From Bifiguratus adelaidae (lineage: Eukaryota; Mucoromycota; Endogonomycetes; Endogonales): a stretch of 64,000 bases of DNA. The stretch is from contig MVBO01000013.1 of NCBI GenBank assembly GCA_002261195.1, positions 162,951 to 226,950 of the forward strand, read 5' to 3'. The notes beneath the pieces are model-generated. The model ran no database searches, was not told the DNA's origin, and saw only the letters and a program-made list of their open reading frames with translations. This document shows, one piece after another, positions 12,276 to 23,119 of this stretch (position 1 is the first letter of the stretch; every line of letters begins with the position of its first letter). A program made the translations under genes and the position numbers.

Positions 12276-12803
12276 TTTCCTGGAGCGTCCTGGCTGTTGA
12301 CAAAGGCTTTTTTACATGCGCTGGCGTTGTTGGGAAAGCAGGCCTTGACAAAAAGTGGCCCGGAGGCGGCGCTGGTCAAAAGCCGACGTATTTGTCGCTG
12401 GCTCGCCTATGCGTCCATGTGTGGACAAGATTCAATCATGTAGGCATCAGCACAATGCATGCCTTGACTTTATTGTGTGTGTCCAAACGAGGCAAAATGT
12501 ACGCAGTGACAGCTGTCAAATGATACTTTTGACACATGAACCTTCGAAGCCGCAGAAGCGATATCTTGGTTCAGATGCACCAAATACACCAAACAATGAA
12601 TGTATATAGTGCAATTGTAGGTTGATGTACATTAAACCGCCAAGCATGGCCCAACGCGCCCCATGGCTCAAAAAGCTGCACCGAACAATGTGCCTGGGCC
12701 GATCACAAATCGGCCATTAAAAAGGTAGGGTTAGGGCCAGATTTGTCAGTCACAACTAACCTCATTGCTTGAACGCGCTCTCTTCGCGTGTCCTTTCTGT
12801 ACC
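12276..12803. other. Intergenic region, terminator side of YMR1 and promoter of the RRM gene
   Basis: About 530 bases without a supported gene. Apart from the telobox-like site near 12730 listed separately, I see nothing in it. Confidence 0.5.
12726..12736 (+). promoter_or_regulatory. Telobox-like site (TAGGGTTAGGG)
   Basis: Two TTAGGG-type units in tandem lie 68 bp upstream of the two-RRM protein start. In fungi such sites bind Tbf1/Taz1-type Myb factors and are common before ribosome-biogenesis and translation genes. The same motif recurs just before the SF3a1 start and near 62790. Confidence 0.5.
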
Positions 12804-13824
12804 ATGAGCGACAATCCCCAAGACACCACAGAAGAGCTCCAGAACTTGACTGAGAACAAGTTGACAGAGACGGTGGAGCCTGAAAAGGAAGAGGGCTTCA
12901 AAGTGTTCGTCGGCAATCTCTCCTTTCAAACCACCGAACTCGAGCTCAAGGACTTTTTTGCGGCTCAAGGCAAAGTGTAAGTCAATGGTTCGTTGAGCGC
13001 CATTAATAGCTCTAGGTTTCAATCCTCTGTCATAACTCGTGGAACACGATCTCTTGGATATGGATTCGTCACGTTTGAGACATTGGACGAAGCGCAGAAG
13101 GCAGCCGAAAATTTGGACAAGAAAGAGTTGGGTGGCAGAGTGATCAATGTCGAAATTGCGAAACCAAGAGAGCCCAAGGATGAGAGCAAGGTCAGAAATG
13201 GCGAGGGTAAAGGCCGAGAACGAAAGGGCAAGGGTAGCCGAAGAAGACGTGCGGGGGTAAGTACCAATGAGTGTTGAAGGACATGTCAATATTTCCATTG
13301 ACATGCAATGTAGGCTAAGGAGGGGGAGCAGAGTGCAAGTGATGAAGCAGAGGAAGGTGTCGAGGGTGCATCTACGTACCGACGGAGTGGTCAAGGCAAA
13401 AGAAAGCCCAGAAAGAAGGGCGTCCGAAAGGCACGGATAGATGACGACACTCCAAAAGGTGAACCTTCCAAGACAACGATTTTCGTCGCCAATCTTCCAT
13501 TTTCTGTCGACGATGACGAACTCAAGTCCATTTTCAAGGATTACGACCTGAGGTCTGCGCATGTTGTGCGTTTGAGAAGGTAAGGCTTGGTCATCCAGGA
13601 CCTTGCGCTAACAATGGCATGCTAGTGGCCGTTCAAAGGGGTTTGCCTTCATCGATACCATCTCAGAGGAGGAGCAAGTACGGGTTTTGGAGAATATGAG
13701 CAAGGTAGAAGTAGGTGGCCGTCAATTGGTCCTAAAAGTTGCCACTTCTGAACCTCACACGTCCAACGAGAATGGGGACGTGGAGAACGTAGCAGAACAG
13801 CTCGCAAATGTGGAGGTGAAATGA
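12804..13824 (+). CDS. Two-RRM RNA-binding protein (Rnp24-like)
   Basis: Four exons (12804-12976, 13016-13256, 13314-13579, 13626-13824) give 292 residues. The first RRM has RNP2 KVFVGNLSFQ and RNP1 SLGYGFVTF. The second has TIFVANLPFS and SKGFAFIDT. Between them lies a strongly basic Lys/Arg linker (GKGRERKGKGSRRRRAG and KRKPRKKGVRKAR). The layout resembles Schizosaccharomyces Rnp24 and nucleolar RNA-binding proteins. A role in rRNA or mRNA processing is inferred from this, not shown. Introns fall at the same place in both RRMs, after the first half-domain, which suggests that the two arose by internal duplication. Confidence 0.85.
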
Positions 13825-13843
13825 GTAATGAATTACATTTTAG

Positions 13844-13861
13844 CACGTGTCGATGACGTCA
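13844..13861. promoter_or_regulatory. E-box CACGTG next to CRE palindrome TGACGTCA
   Basis: CACGTG at 13844-13849 and the perfect palindrome TGACGTCA at 13854-13861 lie together in the 95 bp between the RRM gene stop and the mL60 start. They match the known consensus sites of bHLH and CREB/ATF-type bZIP factors respectively. Regulation of mL60 by them is inferred. Confidence 0.5.
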
Positions 13862-13919
13862 CCATGGCCTTTTTGTCGCTTTTTGCGCTCTGACTGTAGA
13901 AGGTGCTCACAGACACGAC

Positions 13920-14237
13920 ATGTTAGGGGCGTTCAGGTCGTCATTCGTCGCTCAATCTGGTTTACTATGGAAGAATCCATGGCGCATGTCAGCTACGCGC
14001 AAAGCCAATGTTCGCAAGCGGTTAAAGGCTGTCGATCAAGTCATTGAGACGGTTGCCAGTACAGGTGTACAATGCAAAGCATTGGATCAAGCGCTTGCCT
14101 TACCCAAAGAGAGCCACATGCTGCCAAGGGACAAGTATACCGTGTTTTCTCGCCACGCCAATGGTCATCGGAAAAGTCTGCACAAGGTACCCAAGTTTAC
14201 CAAAAAGACGATACGCACGAGTCCACCAGGTTTCTAG
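13920..14237 (+). CDS. MRPL31: Mitochondrial large-subunit ribosomal protein mL60 (MRPL31)
   Basis: This is a fungal-specific protein of the large mitochondrial ribosomal subunit. A single exon encodes 105 residues, the expected small size. It starts MLGAFRSSFVAQSGLLWKNP and contains the conserved WRMSATRKANVRKRLKAVD. The C-terminal half has LPRDKYTVFSRHANGHRKS, then HKVPKFTKKTIRTSPPGF, which ends exactly as family members do. The N-terminus doubles as the mitochondrial import signal: it is basic, hydroxylated and lacks acidic residues. Confidence 0.93.
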   Translation: MLGAFRSSFVAQSGLLWKNPWRMSATRKANVRKRLKAVDQVIETVASTGVQCKALDQALALPKESHMLPRDKYTVFSRHANGHRKSLHKVPKFTKKTIRTSPPGF

Positions 14238-14537
14238 GGGAGGACACGATAGGCGAATTGTAGATGATTCATGTACCATAGCTATAGACGACTCCAATAC
14301 AAGTGCTGACTGGCGTTTCAGGGGCCAAATGCGGCGTAATCTTGCTTTGATCCAGTTCATCGTAAATCCGCCTGCATGGAAATGTTTTCGAAAATGCCAG
14401 GGCGTACCTGTTTGTATCCATGTTGCTCTTGGAAACCTTTCTCAAGAACAGGTGATGCTCTTTAGTTCTGCAACTTGTCCCTTTGTATTGATGGAGGTGG
14501 TTTTCGTAGGAAAAGTGAGCCACTATGGGCGACGTTG

Positions 14538-16063
14538 ATGCGGAGTGCTTTCGCATTGCTCTTTTTTGGCGTTTTCATCGTTTGCGCCTGTTCGCTGATC
14601 CAGCAGCTGGCGGTCACTGGCTCCTTCACGAGTGTGAAACAAGTACAGGCGATTCAGGTGGACGTGCCAGGTGAGTCGACATCGACTACGCCATGATCGA
14701 TGATTGACAAGGCGCGTACGACAGATGTTCGACTTTGCTATAGCGGCAGTCAGACATTAAACACAAACGATCCCTCGTCTGGCATTCTAATCAATTGTAC
14801 GCTCACTACACTAGGCAATGCGGTTGCAAACTGCCCGGGCTACTTGATACCTTTGGATATGAGCAAGTACAATCCTTTTGGATCAACATCCTGTTATCTG
14901 CTTCATGTCCCCGATTCAATTACATTCCTGGCTACCGCACAGCCCGTGTCAAGCCAAGCCTACCTAGATATTTCCTTTGCCAAGAGTGGCAGTTTTAGCA
15001 GCTCCGACCAGTTGACGGCCACTTTCCATCACTCGCGCATGGATCCTTTGCTGGACATTTATGATGTTGGCAATACGCATCAGCCAGCCTCGACGCTGAA
15101 CACTTTCAGAGCCACTGACAATGTGCCCAGCATGGATAATAATGGGCTATCGTTTGACCTTACGAGCAGCGCCAGTGTCGCATTTCACCATATGCAAAGA
15201 CAGACGCTAGCCAACAATTACTGGAATGTCATCGGTCCTTTTCCAATTTTGCAAACGGCGTGGGTCGTCAATACTCAAATGATGGTGAATCATGCAAGCA
15301 GTGGAGGTAATGTCACCAGCGCGACGCTCCATGTGTTTCCGGATACACTGAATTACTTCATCGCGCGGGAACAGTATGCGATCACGCTGTTGGAGGTGAG
15401 AACAATGATAATGACGATACATAAGCTGAGGATTTGGCATGATTAGGTCCTGGCAGCCTTGGCGGCGCTCTGTCTCTTACTTAAGGGTCTTTTCGTGGTA
15501 ATCTTCGGAGCGAGACCTTCGTCTCCTTGGGGACTTATCCATTATTTCATGCCCAATCTGTTACAAAATTCTGTATACAAGACATTGTACGGTAGGTGTC
15601 ATATGGCAAAGCTTCTAAGGTGGTATGCTCAAGGCAGCTGGCAGATGAACATGAACGCAACTATGGGATACCGATGGTCCATCCCGTCGCTTTGAGTCGA
15701 TCCACAGATCTAGCGCACCGCCTACATCAAGTCACCATGCGCCTATACTCTTTGGAGCGCATCATGAAGGAGTTTTATTTGGATACGACGTACATGCAGC
15801 GGTTAGAAGCCAATTCTAAGCTGCTTCCCGATTATCTTGCGTTTCCTACAAAGCATGCCAAAAACACCGACGAAGGTGCCATGGAGGAGCGGAAAGGTGT
15901 TTATGCATCCAATGCCAGCCAACCATTACAAGCTCCGTCTGTATTCACAGACGAAGCACAGCAATCTAACGACACGGTTCCAGGACAAAGCTCTCGAGTC
16001 AGGTTACAGAACGGAAGAGGAGAGACGTCCAAGCGGTCAAGACGGAGAAATGAAAACGTCTAA
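14538..16063 (+). CDS. Unknown two-pass membrane protein
   Basis: I do not recognise the family. Exons 14538-14670, 14725-15395, 15447-15591 and 15645-16063 give 455 residues. An N-terminal signal anchor (MRSAFALLFFGVFIVCACSL) is followed by a Ser/Thr-rich ectodomain of about 250 residues with several cysteines and N-glycosylation motifs. A second membrane span (VLAALAALCLLLKGLFVVIF) precedes a cytosolic tail that ends in basic, low-complexity sequence (SKRSRRRNEN). The topology suggests both ends in the cytosol and a luminal or extracellular loop. The start is uncertain: an open frame without ATG continues upstream to 14475, so a further 5' exon could exist. Confidence 0.65.
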
Positions 16064-16096
16064 TGTAGATGGCGTGCACGTATATATATACATTTA

Positions 16097-16955
16097 TTAT
16101 GGCGTCTTCTCGCCAATTACGTACCAATTGTCGCAATCATAGCCTTCCTCAATCACCTTGACATTGGGCAGTTGCCTAACCATGTCGCCAAGCTCTCCCT
16201 CTGAAAACAAGTGATAGTAGCGTTGAAAGACTTGCTGCTGCTGCTGTTCTTCTGCACCTTCTATAGGTTTTGCAGCGCCACCTCCTCGTACCCAAGGCAC
16301 AAACACATCCTTCTCTCCCGGCGCAAAGTTGCGTTTTGTAAACTTTGTCTGCTCCAATGCCCACACAAAGATGATAAAGTGACCTCCAGGCTTTAAGATC
16401 CTCAGGATCTCTTCCACAGCCTTGATACGTCGTTCAGGTGTTGATAGATGATGAATGGCGGCAATAGAAAGGCAATAGTCCTGCTGGATGTTAGAACGCG
16501 CAAGTGAATCGAAAATCCCACTTACAAAGCGATTGGATCTGTAGGGCAGGTGGAGCATATCGCAGACCATGCCTTCATAGCTTCTCGCATTGACGATCCG
16601 TATCAAGTTCGCGCTCCTATCCAAGGCGTGAACTTTTGTGTTGCCTTGCTTCCTCTCCACTTACCGGTCTGATCCCAACGTACAGATCGTCTTATTAACG
16701 CCAAGGTACTTGCCGTTGCCGCATCCAACGTCAGCTCCAACTTGTCCCACCGACCTTGCCAACAGAAACTTCTCGACCACTGGCCAAGGCTTGTCTCGTT
16801 AGCTTCACGACGCGACCGATCTCTTCCTCCCTCACCTTGTACCTCGTCTGACTAAAGTGGTCTGCAATCTGCTCATAGACCTCGTGAACGTGCTTCTGCT
16901 CATAGTCTGCGCTGTTGGCTTCGACGCGCGTTGGCGTTGGCTGCGGTTTCTGCAT
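16097..16955 (-). CDS. TRM9: tRNA wobble-uridine carboxymethyl methyltransferase Trm9
   Basis: This SAM-dependent enzyme completes mcm5U and mcm5s2U at tRNA position 34 after the Elongator steps. Spliced on the minus strand it reads HVHEVYEQIADHFSQTRYK, then PWPVVEKFLLARSVGQVG and ADVGCGNGKYLGVNK (SAM-binding motif I). It continues with SDRSANLIRIV, DYCLSIAAIHHLSTPERR and GHFIIFVWALEQ, and ends EEGYDCDNWYVIGEKTP. A run of glutamines interrupts the C-terminal third. Three introns are inferred. The short middle one must end at GGATAG to keep the Trm9-like GSDRS motif. The start at 16955 lies 4 bp from the start assigned to the divergent CFP1-like gene. Confidence 0.92.
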
Positions 16956-16959
16956 TAGT

Positions 16960-19331
16960 ATGAGTGATGTGGGATATGGCATGTCGACTGGGTTATCCAT
17001 GAACAGGCAGTCGAGTCGACGGCAGCCAGAACGCTCTTCTTCTATGCGGATCAACTCGCTCATGAATCCCGAGACCAATCAGGAGCTTCCATCAACGGCC
17101 TTTGTACCATTTGCACGTCAGGCCGCGAAGCCGGACGCGTATGGTGAACCAGCGGCATCTTGGTATGGAGATCGGCAGGAGGTTCCGCCACGCGTCGAAG
17201 AGGCTAGACATAGTCCTCAAGGCCATACAGCGCTGATGCCGTACGCTCAGGACCACCGTTATCCCCCCAATATGGCACCTCCTGTTCCTAGCCCTTCACC
17301 TCGCTTCACGGCAGAGCCTTTCCAATATACAGGTACTGGAGACGACCGACGAAGCACGTATCCTCAAACCAACAGCCCATCCTATAACACTTTTCGGCCC
17401 TCGGATTCTACTTTTCCGCCATTTCATCCCTATCATCCATCTGCTCCTCTCTCGACACACTCCCAATCAGCACAGCCACCGATGCCACCCGTGTCCTACG
17501 CTTATACAATCAATCAGATGCCTACCGCACCCCGATACGACGAGTGTCATCCACACCTCCAACCCTCTCAACCAGCCAACATGACATCCTACCGATCTCA
17601 GTCCATCAATTTCGCTCCTCCTCCATCAGCGACAACACATCCGCCTCTACAAACAGAAGCGCAACAGTCGCCAATATCTGAATATTCGACATTTACGAGT
17701 CGATCAGGGACACAACAAAAGCCATACGAAGTGAATGTGCTCAAGGTGGTCAAGGCGCCAAGTAAACCAAAGAGTGCGGAGTCAACAGCCGCCAGAGGAC
17801 GAAAAAAGAAGACGTCTACGGATGAGAAAGTGAAACATCAGCCGGAGAAACCTCTAGCGTTAATGATGGAACATCATCAAAAATCAGCGCCTAGCATGGC
17901 CTCCCCTAAATCTTCGTCCGTCGTTGCCGACCTACCCTTCTCTGGGGAGGTAGTATGGTCATCGGAAGCCGACAACCCGGTTGCTTCTCTTGCTATGGCA
18001 CCTTCTACACTTCGGTTTATACAACAGATTGCTTCGCCTGCTCCCCCTCAACCTCCGAAGCAACGACAGAAGCCATTGCCAGCCCCACAGTTTGCCCCAC
18101 CGTTCAGTGCAAACATCTCGATCCTCCCGCAGGGTGAATCGTTAGCACACTCGGCACCGCCCAAGGACAAGCCGGCTCCTGTTCGCGCGGAAAAGTCTCG
18201 CAAGCCATCAAATGATTCGGACATGGCCAAATTGGAAGAGCAAGTCCATGCGACGATGGCACAAGAGGAGCGACCCAAGGCCAAAGTCGAGCGTAAACGC
18301 AAATTTCAGGTAAGTGACTTGTCCATCCTGCCTTGTGTATACGATACTGAGGTATCCCGTAGGACGATATGAAGCAGACGTCAAAGAAGCAAAAGGCGCC
18401 CAAAGAGTCAAGATCCATCAAGCTGGAGATGGCATCACCAGAGACGTCCATCACGGAAGCATCTCTCAATGAATTTAATACTCATGCCGCGTCAGCGACG
18501 GATTACTATTGCGTTTGTCAGACACCGACAGGTACCGAAGACAATCGGTTCATGATTGGATGTGACGGATGCGATCGATGGTTCCATGGGGAGTGTGTCG
18601 GTATATCGGAACTCGACAGCCAGAGGATCGACAGGTGGTATTGTCCACGTTGTGAAGCAAGAGGCATGCATGCATCTTGGATGCCAAAGTGCAAGCGAGA
18701 AGAATGCAGCAACTCGAGGCGTTCCGGCTCCAAATACTGCTCTGAGGAATGCGGCCTCATCATCGCCAACGCTCGCTTGGAGCCTATCGAAGCAAAGAGG
18801 CGGAAGCATGCATCACCGAACGCGACCAACCCGTTCCTACCGGAATATCATGGTCAGCATCCGCATGGTGCCAAAAATGGGCTCTTGTCAGATGCTGATG
18901 CGCGAGATCGGGAGCGGTTATTGCTTGTGCGCGACAAGATAAAGGAGGCCGAACGCCAATTGGAGAAGATTGAGCAACGTGGCTCCTTATTGGCAGGCGC
19001 TGTCAAACACATGCTTGAACGTCAAGATCTGAAATTCAAGCAGCACGAAGATGACATTTGTGGGTTCGAGTATCGGCTTCTAACCGGCGGGGAGAAAGAT
19101 GGAGAAAACACGCCTCCGGAAAAAGTATGTCAAGAACCCAGGCGAAAGTGTCACAAACACGTAGGTTGGCAGAAACTCAATGGCGCGGAGATTGAGCAAG
19201 ATAAGGGCAACACATTAACTGTGATGGCCCGCTTGACGCGCGAAGAAAAGCAAATTAAACGACGAATGAAGCGTAGACGCGCAAGATGGGATGAAAGATT
19301 GTTGAATGGTGTAATTGTTCATGCAGTCTAG
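16960..19331 (+). CDS. SPP1: CFP1/Spp1-like PHD finger subunit of the Set1 (COMPASS) H3K4 methyltransferase
   Basis: Exons 16960-18309 and 18363-19331 give 772 residues. The first 470 are Pro/Ser/Gln-rich and probably disordered, with an AT-hook-like patch (ARGRKKKTS). The second exon holds a PHD finger (YYCVCQTPTGTEDNRFMIGC to RWYCPRCEA) with the aromatic residues expected of an H3K4me reader. A second cysteine cluster typical of CFP1 follows (CKREECSNSRRSGSKYCSEE, then CGLIIANARL), with a coiled coil after it. The C-terminus is very basic (KRRMKRRRARWDERL). No CXXC DNA-binding domain is seen, as in other fungi. The start could be the internal ATG in LSMNRQSS, which would widen the gap to TRM9. 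Confidence 0.88.
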
Positions 19332-19694
19332 GCTTATAATACATCTCTATGGATCGTACGCTGGCAATCTTGGGCCTGGACCTGGATGAGCATCAAGAAA
19401 AGCAAGGCTGAACAGCTTCTACTCTTACTGAATGGCTTATAAGGTGGTGGCGGAGTGACGATCATGGTACAAGATCCCACTCTATACAGGGGTGTCTCCA
19501 CCAAAACATCAGAAGCATTGCTGGGAGGGGTTTGCATCTTTTGAGCACCGACTGCAGGTTGATACACAGTAAACATGCCACGATCGCACTTAAACCTACA
19601 ATTCCCAGCATTATGATCGCGGATACTGTAGAGTTGTCCATGTCAATAGCCTCAACCGCTCAACAAGAAGCGTGCAATGTCGGAGTAGAGAACA
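19332..19694. other. Intergenic region
   Basis: About 360 bases between tandem genes. I see no supported gene or repeat in it. Confidence 0.5.
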
Positions 19695-22600
19695 ATGGAA
19701 GAAAAAGACGCGTCGGAAATTTTCGCGCCGCGTTTGAAACTCGACTCTTCTGAGTCATGCCAAGTAACAGCAAATGGTGGTTGTGGGTGTGTGAGGGGGA
19801 GGAAGAAGAGGAAGAAGAGGAAGCGGTTCCCCCAGATTCTCAAGGCAAACTCGGACGGAATGTCAGAGCGAATACCTTGAAAGCAAGATTGGACCTTAGC
19901 CAGGTTCAGACTTTAAAGGTGACTTCAAAAAGCCGGAAGACGGAAACCGGCCATGAACCTGTCACGTCTCGATTGCGCAAGCGGAGGAAGGTCGATGCAG
20001 AAGAGAAGCCTCTAGGTAAACGCATGAGGAACACAACGACGCCACGGCGCGTTCGAAAGACCAAGACAGAGGAGCCTTCGACAGCCTCTGACAGTCTTAA
20101 AAATGTCACCTCCTCTCAGGAATATGATCAGTCGACGAATACTGTCGCCACAGAGCCACGTTCAAATGCGCGCAAGCATACACTGTCGCAGGCGCAAAAC
20201 TTTGTTCACGCTGCCGAACTTTTCACGTCTCCTCACACCAATCATCTTGAATCTACGCTTCCAAAGAAACGTGGACGCCCGTCAAAGCATCCGACATTCC
20301 TCGAAACCATCTTTCTTCGCGATGTGGAGCTCCTTAGCGCTGGTCCGAAAACACCAGGACAAAACCGACCGAGAGCTACCGAGGTTGAGAAAATACTCCC
20401 CACTGGTACGAAACCTCCGTCGACAAAACAAAGCTCAGAAATTTCAGCTACTGACAGCTATGGCTCGAATACTTCACAGACAAATTCTACGACTGCTGAC
20501 AGCGCTAGTCCAGAAATTTCTTCAGAGACAACACCATCGGCTACTGCGAGCGCTGGCGCGAAATCCCATTTGCAGATTAATTCCCTTCCCAAATCGAAAC
20601 TTCCCAGCGTTGGCCGGAAGCCTCGTTCAAGGAAAGAATCTACGCATACTGAGGTGGACGAGGTGACGGTCATCAGAGCTGGTGCAATAATCCAGTTGAC
20701 CCGTCAGGCGACGGCTGCTGACAATACGCAGCGTAAGAAAGCGCCATCAAAAAGGCAACCGATGACTCTTGAAGAGGTGATTGTCATCAGCTCGGGCTCA
20801 ATATTTCCCTTAAGAAATGCATCCGCTGCTGAGATTGTTGGCCCAATAACGGGTTCGGTGAGATCATCTACGGCTGCTGCTGACATAACGGTCATCAGCA
20901 ACAGCTCCAAATTTACTTCGAAGGAAGAATTCACGACTTCTGACAACATGACCGTGGGCAATGGTCATCTAGGTGACGATGACGCCAACAAAAGGAACAA
21001 GAAATGCAAACGACGGCCGGAGATCACCGGCGATATCGATTCACAAGAATGGCGACGCGTGCCCGCAGAGATCGCAAGAGAAAATCAGATTCTGCAAGAA
21101 TGGAATTGCCGGACATACAGGGATCCATTTCATTTGGAGCAATGCGCTGATTGCACGCTCCGTAAAGGAGATTGCCGCTTCGTAGGCTTCCGATTATGGC
21201 ATAAGGTGACCACAGATGACTTGGACAGGGATCCAAGCATTAAGCATGCAAGGCACAAGACCAAGAAAGGAACAGATGGGATCATTTTCAAGTATGGACC
21301 GTCATTTCGCAGCTGGAACGATCCTGAGCCTCGATACCAACTTCCCATTTATGGGCTCTTGAGCAGTGGATTGGACGGATACAACGAACACGTCGCTCGA
21401 GCCATCTGGAATACGTCAAAAGTCATCTTGGAATCAGAGCTCGATACCCTTTCCCAACACATGAACACAAAGATGTATAGACGGCTGCAAGAGCCTGGAA
21501 TCCGACATTTGTGCGACTATTGCCAGACCACAATTCTGAATATATATTACACTTGCTACTTGTGCGGCTATGACATGTGCATTGATTGCTACAAAGACCT
21601 ACAGCGCGGTTGCGATCACCGGCGAGGAAGGGTTCGTATGGCAAAATGCAAGTTCCGAATTGACCATGAGGCGAAGCACATGTTACCTATGATGAAGTTT
21701 CTTCCTCATACTTTGCAATCTGTTGTTGACATTGTGAAAAGGTCCGGAGAGGCTCTCGAAATCGACACGAGAGCGAGTCATCCGGTCCCGAGCGTAAGCT
21801 TACCTCCAGTTCAAGTTGTAAAAGGCGCACCTTGGGAAGACCACAACTATTACATTGGTACGGAAGTCGATACGAGTATGAAGACATTCCAGAAGCACTG
21901 GGGCGCAGGGGAAACGCTGGTGATCAAGAACGTACTTATCAACAGTTCGCTTGAATGGAGTCCTCAGTACTTTTCTGAGAAGTATGGCGACAGATCCGTT
22001 TCGATCATTGATTGTGCCAACCCGGACGATCCACCAACAGCTGGTACAGTGAGAGAGTTTTTTGAAGGCTTCGACAATCTTCATCATCGTCGAGTCAATG
22101 AGGACGGCAGAGTGCCCATACAGAAGCTTAAGGTTTGGATATAGTCAGCGATGTACAGGCCGACATACTCACCACTTTTCAGGATTGGCCACCTCAAGAT
22201 GACTTCAGAAAAGAGTTTCCGGAACTGTTCGACGACTTTATGCAAGTGATACCATTCAAGGAATATGTCCACGAAATAGGTCAACTCAACCTCGCAAATC
22301 GATTGCCCATCTCCTATGTTCCTCCCGACCTTGGCCCTAAAATGTATATTGCCTACGGATCTGACGACATTATCGACGGCAAAGGTACAACAAACCTACA
22401 CTGCGATGTCACAGACGCTGTGAATGTCATGTTTTACTCTTCGCCAATCGATCAAACAGAGTCTCACAAGCAAATTGCTGCTGCTGTCTGGGACATTTAT
22501 CATCAAGCTGATCTACCCAAACTCAAAGCGTTCTTGGCTAGCTATGCGGAGAGACAAAATGTCATTGTCGTTGATGCAGTTCACGATCAATGGGTCTACA

Positions 22601-22923
22601 TGGACGCTGCCTTACGGGAGGAGCTCTACAAGGAGACAGGTATTCGTGGTTGGCGCATATACCAAAACCCCGGCGACGCGGTCTTCATACCCGCTGGCTG
22701 TGCACATCAAGTTTGCAACTATACCTCGGCCATCAAATGCGCCATCGACTTTATCAGTCCAGAGAACGTCACCAGATGCTACGAACTAACGCAGGAGTTC
22801 CGTCGCATGTCCTTGAAGAAGAGCCCAAAGGAGGATGCCCTTCAGCTCAAAAACGTACTCTTCTTCACCTGGGCAGCCATCGGTGGTCTAAACTGGTTCC
22901 AACAATGTAGAACAATGAGCTGA
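19695..22923 (+). CDS. KDM3/JHDM2-like JmjC histone demethylase with zinc finger
   Basis: Exons 19695-19763, 19802-22132 and 22183-22923 give 1046 residues. The N-terminal 430 residues are Ser/Thr/Lys-rich with several short basic patches. The middle contains a KDM3-type zinc finger (LCDYCQTTILNIYYTCYLCG, CIDCYKDLQRGCDHRR). The JmjC domain follows. The 50-nt intron is placed so the protein reads QKLKDWPPQDDFRKEFPELF, as in KDM3 enzymes. The iron ligands are present: HxD in TTNLHCDVTDAVNVMFY and the distal His in PAGCAHQVCNYT. The expected activity is removal of H3K9me1/2. An alternative start is the ATG at 19757, reading through the first short intron. Activity and substrate are inferred from the family. 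Confidence 0.88.
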
Positions 22924-22964
22924 CATCACCACATTGGATAAAAAGCCTTTTGCTCATTTTCACG

Positions 22965-23007
22965 TTTCTCTCTCTTTCTATCTCTCTCTTTCTTCTCTTC
23001 TGTCTTG
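22965..23007 (+). promoter_or_regulatory. CT-rich tract upstream of the Rie1-like gene
   Basis: A nearly pure pyrimidine run of CT repeats lies about 115 bp upstream of the next start codon. Similar tracts occur at other gene 5' ends in this window, so it is probably a core-promoter or 5'UTR element. A likely 5'UTR intron follows, with its acceptor CTTTCAG at 23112-23118. Confidence 0.45.
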
Positions 23008-23119
23008 TGTGTGTAGTCTGTTGCATCCATTGATCGCATTTGCACAGCAGGTGTGTCCTTTCATCTTGACTTGCTGCTACTCGCATCTTACCGTGATATT
23101 GCTTGTTCTATCTTTCAGA

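Noticed and set aside
22133-22158. A 12- or 26-nt intron in the JmjC gene
   Set aside because: A 50-nt intron ending TTTTCAG gives the conserved KLKDWPP junction of KDM3 proteins.
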